Source: Sphingopyxis sp. H050 (lineage in GTDB: Bacteria > Pseudomonadota > Alphaproteobacteria > Sphingomonadales > Sphingomonadaceae). From it: a stretch of DNA of 64,000 nucleotides. Positions within the stretch are counted from its first letter, which is position 1. Each line of letters opens with the position of its first letter. Position numbers and translations under genes: made by a program. This document shows positions 10,088 through 18,843 of the stretch, piece by piece. Under the pieces are notes generated by a model. The model was given only the letters and a program-made list of their open reading frames with translations. It did no database searches and was not told the origin of the DNA. The stretch covers positions 496,001 through 560,000 of the forward strand of contig NZ_LNRZ01000001.1 of NCBI RefSeq assembly GCF_001468265.1. The letters are read 5' to 3'.

Positions 10088-11259
10088 CAAAGGTGGAGCT
10101 GGACTGGCCGCACAATATAAACGAGATTCCCAAGGAAGCTTTCACGCGCAAGGACATTTACGATGTCGAATTGCGTCGCATCTTTCATGGCGAGGAGTGG
10201 CACCCCGTGTGTCACGAGAGCGAGATTCCCGAGCCAGGCGATTTCAAGACCTTCAGGCTCGCGGGTGTCCCGCTGCTGATCGCGCGTGGCGACGATGGGG
10301 TCGTAAGGGCCTTTTTCAACGCGTGTTCCCACCGGGGCAATCAGCTCGAGACCGCGCCGATGGGGAACAAGACAGAATTTGAGTGCCCCTATCACCGCTG
10401 GCTGTTCAGCACGAAGGGGGAGCTGGTCGGTTGTCCGAACCAGCGCGAATTCCTGCCCGGATTCAACCGCTCCGACTATCCGCTCGCGCAGCCGAGAATG
10501 GAGAGCGTCTACGGTCTCGTATTCGTCACGATGTCGGCGCGGACCGAACCCCTTGTGGAAAGCCTCGGGGGGATGATGGAGACGCTGCGGGAGCTTGTTG
10601 GCGGCGACGGACGCCTGAAGCTGCTTGGCTATCAGAAGGTTCGCTACAATACGAACTGGAAGTCTTATACCGACAATGACGGGTATCACGCCCCCTTGCT
10701 CCATCAGGCCTTCAACCTTCTGAACTGGCAGGGCGGAAAGGGACGGCAGTTCACCAGCACAAAGCGAGGCCATATCGGATTCGAATCCGAGCTGTCGGTC
10801 GCCCGCGGTGACACCATCCTGCAAGATCCCTCGATCATCGAGTTCAAGGGTCAGGACCCCTCGGTCGGGTCGCGGATCGTGAGCCTTTTTCCGACGTTCG
10901 TCGCGACGAAACATCTCGATGTCATCAACCTGCGATTTGCGACTCCCATCGATCACGAGCGTGTGGAAGTTCACTACGCCTATTTTGCGCACGCCGATGA
11001 CGACGAGGAAATGGTGCGTCACCGGCTGCGTCAAAGCTCCAACCTCCTCGGGCCGAGCGGCCTCATCAGCATGGAAGACGCGTCGATCTTCCATCGCATT
11101 CACATCGGAAATCATACGCCGGGAGCAGCCGTCTTCCAGAAAGGCGTCCGAGATCCCGAGACGATCGAGGAGGAATTCCTGCAGAATGACGAGAGCGGTA
11201 ACTTGCCGCGCTGGGAATATTATCGCGAGGTCATGGGATTCGCGAGGCGTGCGGCATGA
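10084..11259 (+). CDS. Rieske ring-hydroxylating dioxygenase, alpha subunit
   Basis: The 391 aa large subunit has a complete Rieske centre (C81-x-H83 and C101-x2-H104) and a mononuclear iron site (D199-x2-H202-x4-H207, with D332 as probable third ligand). It should insert O2 into an aromatic ring, using electrons from the ferredoxin (5050) and reductase (6864). The protein is shorter than classical BenA or NahAc (about 450 aa). It is coupled by 4-bp overlaps to the aldolase upstream and the beta subunit downstream. The nearby BenD-like dehydrogenase favours an aromatic acid substrate, but the specificity is unknown. Confidence 0.92.
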   Translation: MTKVELDWPHNINEIPKEAFTRKDIYDVELRRIFHGEEWHPVCHESEIPEPGDFKTFRLAGVPLLIARGDDGVVRAFFNACSHRGNQLETAPMGNKTEFECPYHRWLFSTKGELVGCPNQREFLPGFNRSDYPLAQPRMESVYGLVFVTMSARTEPLVESLGGMMETLRELVGGDGRLKLLGYQKVRYNTNWKSYTDNDGYHAPLLHQAFNLLNWQGGKGRQFTSTKRGHIGFESELSVARGDTILQDPSIIEFKGQDPSVGSRIVSLFPTFVATKHLDVINLRFATPIDHERVEVHYAYFAHADDDEEMVRHRLRQSSNLLGPSGLISMEDASIFHRIHIGNHTPGAAVFQKGVRDPETIEEEFLQNDESGNLPRWEYYREVMGFARRAA

Positions 11260-11753
11260 GCCTCGCGCCAGATTCTCTGAACCGCGCCCTCGACGCTCTG
11301 CTCGTGTCCGACGCAGACGCCCTCGACAGCAAGGACATGGCGCGCTGGTTGTCCAACTATGCCGAGGAAGATGCGGCCTCCTATATCTGCCTGTCGGCCG
11401 AGAATGAGGAACAGGGGCTTGCGCTCGGTTTCATGTACGACGATTGCCGCGCACGGCTCCTCGACCGGGTTACCTATATCACGCAAATCTGGGCTGGAAC
11501 CTTCCAGGATTATCGTACGCGGCACTTTGTACAGCGGGTGGCGACCGGGCGCATCGATGATCAGACCTGGCACGCACGTTCGAATTTCAGCGTGTTCATG
11601 ACGCCCGAAGATAGCGGCGTATCGGAAGTGCTGGCAACGGGCAGGTACGAGGATGTCGTGCGCGAATCCGCGGCGGGAGAGCTTAGGCTCCTCTCCCGCC
11701 GGGCGCTGCTCGATACGACCGTGCTGCCACGTTACCTGGTTTATCCGATTTAG
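11256..11753 (+). CDS. ring-hydroxylating dioxygenase, beta subunit
   Basis: A 165 aa protein of the cystatin-like small-subunit family, with the characteristic Asp/Glu-rich N-terminal half (LDSKDMARWLSNYAEED), the LLDRV segment and a C-terminal RRALLDTTVLPRYL. Small subunits stabilise the alpha3beta3 hexamer and sometimes shape specificity. The ATGA overlap with the alpha gene supports stoichiometric translation. It is the last gene of this operon and is followed by a strong hairpin. Confidence 0.88.
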   Translation: MSLAPDSLNRALDALLVSDADALDSKDMARWLSNYAEEDAASYICLSAENEEQGLALGFMYDDCRARLLDRVTYITQIWAGTFQDYRTRHFVQRVATGRIDDQTWHARSNFSVFMTPEDSGVSEVLATGRYEDVVRESAAGELRLLSRRALLDTTVLPRYLVYPI

Positions 11754-11757
11754 CCCC

Positions 11758-11791
11758 GCCGGGCGGTCACTTGGGGGAGTGGCCGCCCGGC
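11758..11791. terminator. long GC hairpin between convergent genes
   Basis: Bases 11758-11766 (GCCGGGCGG) pair with 11783-11791 (CCGCCCGGC). The stem extends through CACT/AGTG around a 6-base loop, giving about 14 pairs including one G-T. There is no following T-run, so it may be a factor-assisted or bidirectional terminator between the beta-subunit gene and the convergent hydrolase gene. Confidence 0.6.
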
Positions 11792-11829
11792 AAACGGCGT
11801 CGGCTCATTCGAGACGATGGCCCAAATCG

Positions 11830-12735
11830 TCAGCCCGATTTTGCCCAGTCCCTGGCGCCGAAGTGAAGTTCCATCATCGGCCGCATGACGTCCCACCGCT
11901 CAAGCTGGCTCCAATGGCCGGACCTGTCGAGAACATAAAGTTCCGCGTGTTGCAGATGTTCCAGCAGATAAAGGCTGGTGTCGAGGGGGACGATGCGATC
12001 CTGCCTGCCGTGGAAGATCAGCACGTCGTGCGGAAGCTTGCTCAGGATCGACGGCGGCATCGCCAGAGCTTCGATACCAACCTTCATCGAGTCGATCATC
12101 TTCGCTGCGACGGCCATGACGGACGGGTCGGTGGCAATCTTGTAGCGCGACGAGACGATCTCCTCCATGCCCTCGAACTTGTCTGCATCATAGGCGAAAC
12201 TGTGCATAAGCTGCCGATACCGCGACGGACGGGGATCGGAATAGAATGAAAGAAACCGGATGAGTTCCGGCGTCCGGGGAGCGGGAGCCCCGATGGAACC
12301 CATCAATACGACCTTGCCGAAACGCTCCGGGGCCTCGCTCAGAAGCTGCAGCGTAAGCGCGCCGCCCATCGAATTTCCGACGACGTGCGCGACGTCGATC
12401 GACATGGTCTCCATGAGCCCGAGGCATTGTTCCACGCGCGTGCCGATCCAGCCCATGATATTGTCCGGCGAGGGGTCGGGGATCGTCGACTGCCCGAAGC
12501 CGATCAGATCCGGAGCGACGACGAAAAAATTCTCCGCCAGGTCGGGCATGAGGTGCAGCCAGTTCGACGCGGCGTGCGCTCCGGGCCCGGCGCCATGCAG
12601 CAGCAGGACCGCCGGATTGGCAGGATCGCCAGCAATGAGCGTGTGCGATGTCAGCCCGCGGCCTACGATTTTTTCTTCGCGTACAGCTGTGTTCACGATG
12701 TCTCTCCCTTCCTTCTCCATGTCCAAGACGATCAA
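11830..12735 (-). CDS. meta-cleavage-product alpha/beta hydrolase (BphD/CarC-like)
   Basis: About 301 aa with a catalytic triad at S122 (GNSMGG), D246 (GRQDRIVP) and H274 (SGHWSQLE), and an LLLHGAGPGAHAASNW oxyanion region typical of C-C hydrolases that split 2-hydroxy-6-oxo-dienoate ring-fission products. It would yield 2-hydroxypenta-2,4-dienoate, feeding the hydratase and aldolase genes, plus an acid. A second in-frame ATG five codons in (12720) is an alternative start. It is transcribed divergently from the hpaH-like gene, with two TTGCACA-type sites between. Confidence 0.85.
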   Translation of the reverse strand: MIVLDMEKEGRDIVNTAVREEKIVGRGLTSHTLIAGDPANPAVLLLHGAGPGAHAASNWLHLMPDLAENFFVVAPDLIGFGQSTIPDPSPDNIMGWIGTRVEQCLGLMETMSIDVAHVVGNSMGGALTLQLLSEAPERFGKVVLMGSIGAPAPRTPELIRFLSFYSDPRPSRYRQLMHSFAYDADKFEGMEEIVSSRYKIATDPSVMAVAAKMIDSMKVGIEALAMPPSILSKLPHDVLIFHGRQDRIVPLDTSLYLLEHLQHAELYVLDRSGHWSQLERWDVMRPMMELHFGARDWAKSG

Positions 12736-12902
12736 GTGCTTTGCACAATGGATATCGCATTGTCTAATGTATTCGCGTTTGGAATCTCGCGAGATCCCAT
12801 ATCGCTAGACTCGAATATCTCTATGTGCAATGCATTGCCCATTGGATTTCACTTCCACGCGCAGCGCTTTGGCTCGCGAAGGAAGATCGGAAGGGGACCG
12901 CC
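12736..12902. promoter_or_regulatory. divergent promoter with two TTGCACA-type operator candidates
   Basis: TTGCACAATGGATATCGCATTG lies in parts at 12741-12762, with TTGCACA at 12741-12747. The reverse-strand element ATTGCACATAG occupies 12821-12831. Identical cores occur before the genes at 14585 and 25042. Their position between divergent catabolic genes fits an activator or repressor site, most simply for the IclR protein encoded at 22966-23916. The link to that protein is inferred. Confidence 0.5.
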
Positions 12903-13703
12903 ATGGACGATAGGCTCATCGCGACGCTCGCCGGCGAATTGGGCGAAGCCGAGAAGACGCGGACGCCCGTTCGTCAATTGTCGGCCCGCTATCCCGATAT
13001 GACGATCGAGGATGGCTACCGGGTCGCCCGCTCTTGGGTGGACGGCAAACTCGCATCGGGCCGCCATTCCATCGGGCGCAAGATCGGTTTGACCTCCCGC
13101 GCAATGCAGCAATCGGCCGGCATTACCGAACCGGACTATGGCACATTGCTCGACGACATGGCTTTCGAGGAAGGAGGCGATATCCCTATCGATCGCTTCA
13201 TCAACCCGAAGGTCGAAGTCGAGCTCGCCTTCTTCCTGGCTCGCCCGCTGAAAGGGCCCGGTGTCACGGCTCACGCCGTCCTTGCGGCGACGGACTATGT
13301 CGTACCGGCGATAGAGATCATCGATAGCCGCGTTCAAGCCATCGACGAGGTGACGGGAAGCGCGCGCAAGATCCAGGATACGATCGCGGACAATGCGGCG
13401 AATGCCGGCATCGTCATCGGCGGGCGTCCGGTCCGGGTCGATGCCGTTGACCTTCGGTGGGTGGGCGCCATCCTCTCGCGCAATGCCGTGATCGAGGAGA
13501 CCGGCCTCTCGGCCGGGGTGCTGAACCATCCAGCGCGCGGCGTCGCTTGGCTCGCGAACCGGTTGGGGGTTTGGGGCGAGGACCTGCAAGCCGGAGAAAT
13601 CTTGCTCGGAGGTTCTTTTACGCGCCCCGTTCCCGTCTCTCGAGGCGACGTCATATCGGCCGACTTCGGCAGGCTCGGCTCCATCGGCATGAGATTCGCC
13701 TGA
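12903..13703 (+). CDS. hpaH: 2-oxo-hept-4-ene-1,7-dioate hydratase (HpaH/HpcG-like)
   Basis: The 266 aa protein follows HpaH nearly segment by segment: [67 protein letters not shown] and [13 protein letters not shown]. HpaH hydrates 2-oxo-hept-4-ene-1,7-dioate in homoprotocatechuate meta-cleavage. It is immediately followed by an HpaI-type aldolase, as in hpa clusters. ATG 12903 is chosen because GGAAGGGGACC precedes it; a longer frame upstream crosses the promoter elements. The rest of an hpa pathway (HpaDEFG) is not in the window, so the in vivo substrate may be an analogue. Confidence 0.88.
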   Translation: MDDRLIATLAGELGEAEKTRTPVRQLSARYPDMTIEDGYRVARSWVDGKLASGRHSIGRKIGLTSRAMQQSAGITEPDYGTLLDDMAFEEGGDIPIDRFINPKVEVELAFFLARPLKGPGVTAHAVLAATDYVVPAIEIIDSRVQAIDEVTGSARKIQDTIADNAANAGIVIGGRPVRVDAVDLRWVGAILSRNAVIEETGLSAGVLNHPARGVAWLANRLGVWGEDLQAGEILLGGSFTRPVPVSRGDVISADFGRLGSIGMRFA

Positions 13704-13716
13704 CGTGCCGTTGCCC

Positions 13717-14475
13717 ATGCCTCCCAATCGCTTCAAAGCCGCGCTGGCGCAGCAACGTCCCCTGTTCGGATTCTGGCTTGCCCTGGCCGACGCCAGTGTG
13801 GCTGAAATATGCGCCGGGGTCGGTTTCGACTGGCTGCTGATCGATGCCGAGCACGGCCCGCAGACGCTGCCCGGCATTATTGACCAGCTTCGCGCGATAG
13901 AAGGCTGCTCTTCCTGCGCCGCCGTGGTACGCGCACCTTCCTCCGATCCGATCGTGCTGCGGCAGATCCTGGACCTGGGCGCTGCAACGCTGATGATCCC
14001 GATGGTCGAAAATGCCGAACAGGCGACCCGGATCGTCGATGCATGCCGGTATCCGCCTGCAGGGAGTCGGGGGATCGGCGGCGCGAGGGCGTCGCGCTGG
14101 GGTGCTATCCCCACCTTTGTCTCTGAAGCGAACGCGCAGCTTTGCGTAATCGCGCAGATCGAGACCATGGCGGGGATAGAAAATCTCGAGGCAATTGCCG
14201 CGGTCGACGGTGTCGATGCCCTCTTCATCGGTCCCGCGGACCTCGCAGCCTCCGCGGGGCTGATGGGCAGCTCCAACCGGGACAGGCTGCGGGACCTGAC
14301 GCTGGACGCTCTCGCGCGGATCATCGCGGCCGGAAAGCCCGCAGGAATCTTGTCGCGCGATCTCTCCTTGGTCGATGCCCATCTCGCGGGCGGGGCGAGC
14401 TTCGTCGCCGTCGGAATCGACGCATTCGCGCTCGCTGATGCGGCCGGGAGGCTGCTGGAACGCTTCAAGCCATGA
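13717..14475 (+). CDS. hpaI: 4-hydroxy-2-oxo-heptane-1,7-dioate aldolase family (HpaI/HpcH)
   Basis: A ~252 aa class II pyruvate aldolase with the LIDAEHGPQ active-site loop, a metal-ligand Glu in IETMAG and the FIGPADLAASAG phosphate/pyruvate loop. It would split the hydrated product of the preceding enzyme into pyruvate and a semialdehyde. A GTG at 13705 is an alternative start two bases after the HpaH stop codon; ATG 13717 gives the usual N-terminus. HpaI relatives act on several 4-hydroxy-2-oxo acids, so exact specificity is open. Confidence 0.88.
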   Translation: MPPNRFKAALAQQRPLFGFWLALADASVAEICAGVGFDWLLIDAEHGPQTLPGIIDQLRAIEGCSSCAAVVRAPSSDPIVLRQILDLGAATLMIPMVENAEQATRIVDACRYPPAGSRGIGGARASRWGAIPTFVSEANAQLCVIAQIETMAGIENLEAIAAVDGVDALFIGPADLAASAGLMGSSNRDRLRDLTLDALARIIAAGKPAGILSRDLSLVDAHLAGGASFVAVGIDAFALADAAGRLLERFKP

Positions 14476-14502
14476 TGCGCGACGGTGTCACCCACTTATC
14501 CC

Positions 14503-14529
14503 TTGCACAATGAGCAATGGATTGTATGG
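14503..14529. promoter_or_regulatory. TTGCACAATG operator candidate before ubiX/vdcB
   Basis: TTGCACAATGAGCAATGG starts at 14503 and is followed by ATTGTATGG. The first ten bases are identical to the site at 12741. It lies 55-80 bp upstream of the start of the side-chain-oxidation and decarboxylation operon, a suitable place for a transcription factor. Confidence 0.5.
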
Positions 14530-14584
14530 TGTGCGTCAACAATAGAATCGGGAGCGGGTCTGCAATGGCGATTTCTGGACCGAA

Positions 14585-15235
14585 ATGCGACGCGATCCGC
14601 CGGGTCCTGTGACGCTGCGGAGGATCGTTATTGCCGTGACTGGCGCCACCGGCGCAGTCTACGGTCTGCGGCTTCTCGAAATGATGCGCGATACGCCCGG
14701 CTTCGAAACGCATCTCGTCGTTTCTCAGGCCGCTGTGCTGAATATCCGTGAGGAGCTACCGCTGACGCTGAAGCAGTTCGAAGCGGCAGCCGACGTGGTG
14801 CACAATGTTCGCAACGTGGGAGCCTCTATCGCGAGCGGATCCTTCCTTTGCGAGGGTATGGTGGTCGCGCCATGCTCGATGCGGACTCTGGCCGCAATCG
14901 CCAACGGGCTGTCCGACAATCTCATCACTCGTGCAGCCGACGTCATGCTCAAGGAGCGGCGCAGGCTGACGCTGATGGTCCGCGAAGCGCCGCTCAATCT
15001 CGCTCACCTGCGCAACATGGTCGCATGCTCTGAAATGGGCGCGGTCATATTTCCGCCTGTTCCCGGCTTCTACGCGCGGCCGTCGACGGTCCAGGACATC
15101 GTCGATCACAGCTGCATTCGCGTCCTCGATCAATTCGGAATTCATCGGGACCAGGACCGGCGCTGGACCGGCCTCAGCAGTGCCCAGATCACGCGCCTTG
15201 AATCGACCGAACCTTCGGAAAGGGTAAGCCAATGA
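14585..15235 (+). CDS. vdcB: UbiX/Pad1-type flavin prenyltransferase (VdcB-like)
   Basis: This 216 aa flavoprotein attaches a prenyl group to FMN, making the prenylated cofactor that UbiD-type decarboxylases require. The FMN loop VTGATGAVYG and the conserved APCSMRTLAAIANGLSDNL and LRNMVACSEMGAVIFPPVPGFY segments are typical of the phenolic-acid decarboxylase accessory group. It is the first gene of an operon that also encodes the UbiD subunit (18843) and VdcD (20318), though oxidase and dehydrogenase genes are inserted between them. A GTG at 14609 is an alternative start. It overlaps the next gene by 4 bp. Confidence 0.92.
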   Translation: MRRDPPGPVTLRRIVIAVTGATGAVYGLRLLEMMRDTPGFETHLVVSQAAVLNIREELPLTLKQFEAAADVVHNVRNVGASIASGSFLCEGMVVAPCSMRTLAAIANGLSDNLITRAADVMLKERRRLTLMVREAPLNLAHLRNMVACSEMGAVIFPPVPGFYARPSTVQDIVDHSCIRVLDQFGIHRDQDRRWTGLSSAQITRLESTEPSERVSQ

Positions 15236-15801
15236 TGAACGAGCTTAATCGCCGCGACTTGCTCGGGGCAGGGCTTGTCACCGCTGGATTGGCAGGGGTC
15301 GCCGGCCTCGGCTCCGTGCCTGCGCGAGGCGAACCGGTCCGGGTGGTGCGGCAGCAGGGAATCCCCGAAAGCATCCGCTTCTCCGATGCGCTTGCCTCGG
15401 AGGTTCCGACCGCCAGCGCGTTGGAGGTTGGGCCTGGGCTGGACGAATTATTCGGATACCGCCCGAGCGGAAAGGGCGTGATTGCCGGACTGACCTCCGA
15501 CCCGGTGGCGATGATCGCCGGTCAGCTTCTGGTCGAGGCGGGCGCCACTCCGATCCTGCGCTGGGACCATAGTTATGGTGCCGGCCGATGGACGCACCGG
15601 ATAGCCGGCCAGCCAGGCTTCGCAGGTGTTTCGCAATTCACATGGCCGGCCGTTGCTGCGATGCGCCTCCGCGACGAGCTCGCCGGACGGGCGGCCGGGC
15701 CGCGGGAGTCGGTGTGTGCCTCGGAGATTTGCGGCTTGAGTGCGCGCAGTCCCGGATTTCTCGTGACCTGGGCATTTCGCCTCGACGGAGGTGTCCGATG
15801 A
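15232..15801 (+). CDS. small Tat-signal protein of unknown function, coupled to the flavoprotein gene
   Basis: A 189 aa protein starting with a twin-arginine motif (NRRDLLGAG) and a hydrophobic stretch ending near PARGEP, so export in the folded state is expected. The rest (about 160 aa) has no motif that I recognise: no cofactor-binding cysteines and a Gly/Ala-rich middle. It is sandwiched by ATGA overlaps between ubiX and a flavoprotein gene that itself shows no signal peptide. Its position recalls the unknown PchX encoded beside 4-cresol dehydrogenase genes in Pseudomonas, but homology was not tested. A role as maturation factor or Tat carrier for the flavoprotein is an inference. Confidence 0.75.
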   Translation: MMNELNRRDLLGAGLVTAGLAGVAGLGSVPARGEPVRVVRQQGIPESIRFSDALASEVPTASALEVGPGLDELFGYRPSGKGVIAGLTSDPVAMIAGQLLVEAGATPILRWDHSYGAGRWTHRIAGQPGFAGVSQFTWPAVAAMRLRDELAGRAAGPRESVCASEICGLSARSPGFLVTWAFRLDGGVR

Positions 15802-17351
15802 CGCCCAACCTTCCCGAGGGCATTGCTGCTGCCGACTTCTCGCGCCTTCTGGAGGAGCTCTCCGGCGTCGTCGGGAAATCCTGGGTGTTCGTCGACGAGC
15901 TTCCTCTTTCAAGCTACCGCGATGCATATTCGCCTCTCGCCGACGGCACGCTGTTGCCCTCGGCGGCCGTTGCTCCAGAGAATATCGAGCAAATTCAGAA
16001 AATTCTCGCGATCGCGAACAATTATCGCGCGCCGTTGTGGACGATCGGGACCGGGCGAAATTTTGCCTATGGCGGCCCGGCCCCCCGCAAGTCCGGATAT
16101 GTCATCCTCGACTTGAAGCGCATGAACCGGATCATCGAGGTCAACGAGAAATATGGCTATGCGCTGGTCGAGCCCGGCGTTTCCTACATGCAGCTTTACC
16201 GGCACCTCCAGCGGATCGGCAGCAAGCTCTGGATCGATCCCGCCGCGCCGGCATGGGGCGGCGTGATGGGGAATGCCCTTGAACATGGCGCCGGCTACAC
16301 TCCGTACGGCGATCACTTCATCATGCAGTGCGGCATGGAAGTGATGTTGCCGGACGGTCAGGTCGTGCGCACGGGGCAAGGTGGAATCGCGGGAAGCAAG
16401 AATTGGCAGATCAGCAAGCATGGCATCGGTCCCCAGTTCGATGGCATGTTCACCCAATCGAACTTCGGCGTTGTCACCAAGCTCGGCATCTGGCTGATGC
16501 CCGAACCACCCGGGTACAAGCCGTTCATGATCACCTTCCCGCGGGAAGAAGATCTCGAGCAGATTTTCGAGATCACGCGCCCGCTCAAGGTTAACCAGAT
16601 CATCCCGAATGCTGCTGTCGCAGTCGATCTGCTGTGGGAGGCATCGGCAAAGACGACACGCCGCCACTATTATGACGGAAAAGGCCCGGTTCCGCCGTCA
16701 GTCCGGGCCAAGATCGCATCCGATCTCGATCTTGGCATGTGGAATTTTTACGGCGCGCTTTACGGGCCGCCGCCCATGATCGAGAACAACTGGAAAGTCA
16801 TCGAGGACGCATTCGGCAGCATCCCGGGGGCGAAATTTCACTTCGCGCGCGAAAACGACCCGGCATGGGACTATCGCGTGAAACTGATGCGCGGCGAACC
16901 CAATATGACCGAGTTCAGCATAATGAACTGGATCGGGGGGGGCGGGCATGTGAACTTCTCGCCAATCTCCGCGCCGAACGGGGCCGAGGCGATGTCGCAA
17001 TATAATCTGATCAAGCAACGCTGCCACCAGTTCGGCTTCGACTATATCGGCGAATTCCTCGTGGGGTGGCGCGACATGCATCACATCCTGATGATCATGT
17101 ACAATCGCGCCGACGAAGCGATGCGCAAAAGTGCATACGACCTGTTCAGCCTCCTTGTGGACGAGGCCGCCGACGCGGGCTTCGGCGAATATCGCACCCA
17201 TCTCGCCTTCATGGACCAGATCGCGAAGACCTATCGCCACAATGATGGAGCGCTATGGGACCTGCACCACCGCCTGAAGGATGTGCTCGATCCGAATGGA
17301 ATTCTGTCGCCAGGCAAGCAGGGTATCTGGCCGAAGGCTGCGCGCGGCTGA
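15798..17351 (+). CDS. 4-cresol dehydrogenase / vanillyl-alcohol oxidase-type flavoprotein (paralogue 1)
   Basis: A 517 aa FAD enzyme of the VAO/PCMH family. It has the PCMH-type FAD-binding domain (TIGTGRNFAYGG, ALVEPGVSY, LEHGAGYTPYGDHF) and a C-terminal FAD-linked oxidase domain (GEFLVGWRDMHH, DPNGILSPGKQGIWP). It should oxidise the benzylic position of a 4-alkylphenol or 4-hydroxybenzyl alcohol. Y359 (WDYRVKLM) lies where 4-cresol dehydrogenase carries its flavinylated Tyr, and H384 (GGGGHVNFSP) lies where VAO and eugenol oxidase carry their flavinylated His; both are present. No signal peptide is visible. ATG 15798 overlaps the Tat gene stop; longer upstream frames are not credible. Confidence 0.9.
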   Translation: MTPNLPEGIAAADFSRLLEELSGVVGKSWVFVDELPLSSYRDAYSPLADGTLLPSAAVAPENIEQIQKILAIANNYRAPLWTIGTGRNFAYGGPAPRKSGYVILDLKRMNRIIEVNEKYGYALVEPGVSYMQLYRHLQRIGSKLWIDPAAPAWGGVMGNALEHGAGYTPYGDHFIMQCGMEVMLPDGQVVRTGQGGIAGSKNWQISKHGIGPQFDGMFTQSNFGVVTKLGIWLMPEPPGYKPFMITFPREEDLEQIFEITRPLKVNQIIPNAAVAVDLLWEASAKTTRRHYYDGKGPVPPSVRAKIASDLDLGMWNFYGALYGPPPMIENNWKVIEDAFGSIPGAKFHFARENDPAWDYRVKLMRGEPNMTEFSIMNWIGGGGHVNFSPISAPNGAEAMSQYNLIKQRCHQFGFDYIGEFLVGWRDMHHILMIMYNRADEAMRKSAYDLFSLLVDEAADAGFGEYRTHLAFMDQIAKTYRHNDGALWDLHHRLKDVLDPNGILSPGKQGIWPKAARG

Positions 17352-17385
17352 TGTCGGCGTCCCTTGATCTCCCGGGATTTTCATC

Positions 17386-18843
17386 ATGACCCATGCCCGT
17401 CCCCACCTTCACCACTGGATCGCCGGCGAGTTCGTGGCGCCCGGAGATGCCGGATATTTCGACGACCTCAACCCGGTTGACGACAGCCTTTACGCGCGCG
17501 CCGCGGCAGGGACGTCCGCCGACATCGAACGGGCCGTTGAGACGGCCGACGATGCCTTCCGCAAGTATCGCCACCTGCCGGCAGCGGTGCGCGAGGATTG
17601 GATGGTGAAGGCGTCGGCGCTGATCGAGCGCGACGCCGGAGCCTTTGCGGATGTCCTCATCGAGGAAATCGGCTCACCGATCGCGAAGGCCGGTTTCGAA
17701 ACCCGATTTGCCGCGAGCTTCCTGCGCGCCGCGGCGGGTGTGCCGCGCCGTATCCGTGGCGAGACCATCCCTTCGGACGCCCCCGGCAGGTTCAGCATGA
17801 GCCTGCGCGAGCCGGTTGGCGTGGTCGCGGGCATTACCCCGTTCAACGTGCCGTTGATCAAGGGGATCAAGCAGTCCGCAATGGCTCTGGCGACGGGAAA
17901 TGCCTTTGTCCTTTTGCCCTCCGAGTCTGCGCCGCGGGTTGCCGACATGCTTGCCCGGCTCTGGTCCGAGGCCGGCGTTCCGGCTGGGCTTTTCAATGTC
18001 GTCTATGGCGACGGCGCGCGCATCGGAGACACGCTCACGAGCCATCCGAAGGTACGCGCGATAACCTTCACGGGCTCATCGCGCGTCGGAAGGCATATTG
18101 CGGCGATCGCCGCAAGGGAGCTGAAGAAATACACGCTCGAACTCGGCGGCAAGAGCCCGCTCGTGATCTGCGCCGACGCAGATATCGAAAAGGCGGTCGC
18201 GGCTGCGATCTTCAGCATTTTCATGTATCAGGGGCAGGTCTGCATGGGCGCCTCGAGAATCTATGTCGAGCGACCGATATTCGAGGATTTCTCGAAAGCG
18301 TTTGCCGCGGCCGCCTCGCGGCTGACGGGGGGCGATCTCCGCGACTCCTCGACGATGCTGGGGCCGATAATCTCGGATCGCCAACGGCAACGCGTCCGGC
18401 GTCACGTTGACGACGCCAGGGACAAGGGCGCCAATGTGCTGGCGGGAGGGCAATGGCTCGGAAATGTGTGCGAAGCCACAGTCCTCGCCGGCGTCATGCC
18501 GGAGATGGACGTCGCAAGGGAGGAAACCTTCGGTCCCGTGACGTCGCTCTATCCGTTCGACAGCATGGACGAGGCCCTGCGCCTCGCAAATGATACCGAA
18601 TATGGCTTGAGCGCGGCGATCTTCACGCGCGATATCGACAAGGCGCTGAAGTTCGCGCGCGAAGCGGAGGTCGGTATGGTGCATATCAATGCCCCGACCC
18701 TGCACGATGAGCCCCATGTTCCATTCGGGGGTGCGAAAGCCTCCGGTTTCGGCCGGGAAGGAACCGAGGTCGATCTCGACATCATGACCGAGTGGAAGTG
18801 GGTCACCATTCAGACCGGCGCCGCTGGTGAAGGAGGGCATTGA
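17386..18843 (+). CDS. aromatic aldehyde dehydrogenase (vanillin/4-hydroxybenzaldehyde dehydrogenase-like)
   Basis: A 485 aa aldehyde dehydrogenase with the ITPFNVPLIKG cofactor segment, LELGGKSPL with the catalytic Glu and MYQGQVCMGASR with the catalytic Cys. The VGMVHINAPTLHDEPHVPFGGAKASGFGREG C-terminal region is characteristic of the vanillin and benzaldehyde dehydrogenase group. Placed between a 4-cresol dehydrogenase-type oxidase gene and a UbiD decarboxylase gene, it most likely converts the 4-hydroxybenzaldehyde-type product to the 4-hydroxybenzoate. It overlaps the UbiD start by one base. Confidence 0.88.
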   Translation: MTHARPHLHHWIAGEFVAPGDAGYFDDLNPVDDSLYARAAAGTSADIERAVETADDAFRKYRHLPAAVREDWMVKASALIERDAGAFADVLIEEIGSPIAKAGFETRFAASFLRAAAGVPRRIRGETIPSDAPGRFSMSLREPVGVVAGITPFNVPLIKGIKQSAMALATGNAFVLLPSESAPRVADMLARLWSEAGVPAGLFNVVYGDGARIGDTLTSHPKVRAITFTGSSRVGRHIAAIAARELKKYTLELGGKSPLVICADADIEKAVAAAIFSIFMYQGQVCMGASRIYVERPIFEDFSKAFAAAASRLTGGDLRDSSTMLGPIISDRQRQRVRRHVDDARDKGANVLAGGQWLGNVCEATVLAGVMPEMDVAREETFGPVTSLYPFDSMDEALRLANDTEYGLSAAIFTRDIDKALKFAREAEVGMVHINAPTLHDEPHVPFGGAKASGFGREGTEVDLDIMTEWKWVTIQTGAAGEGGH

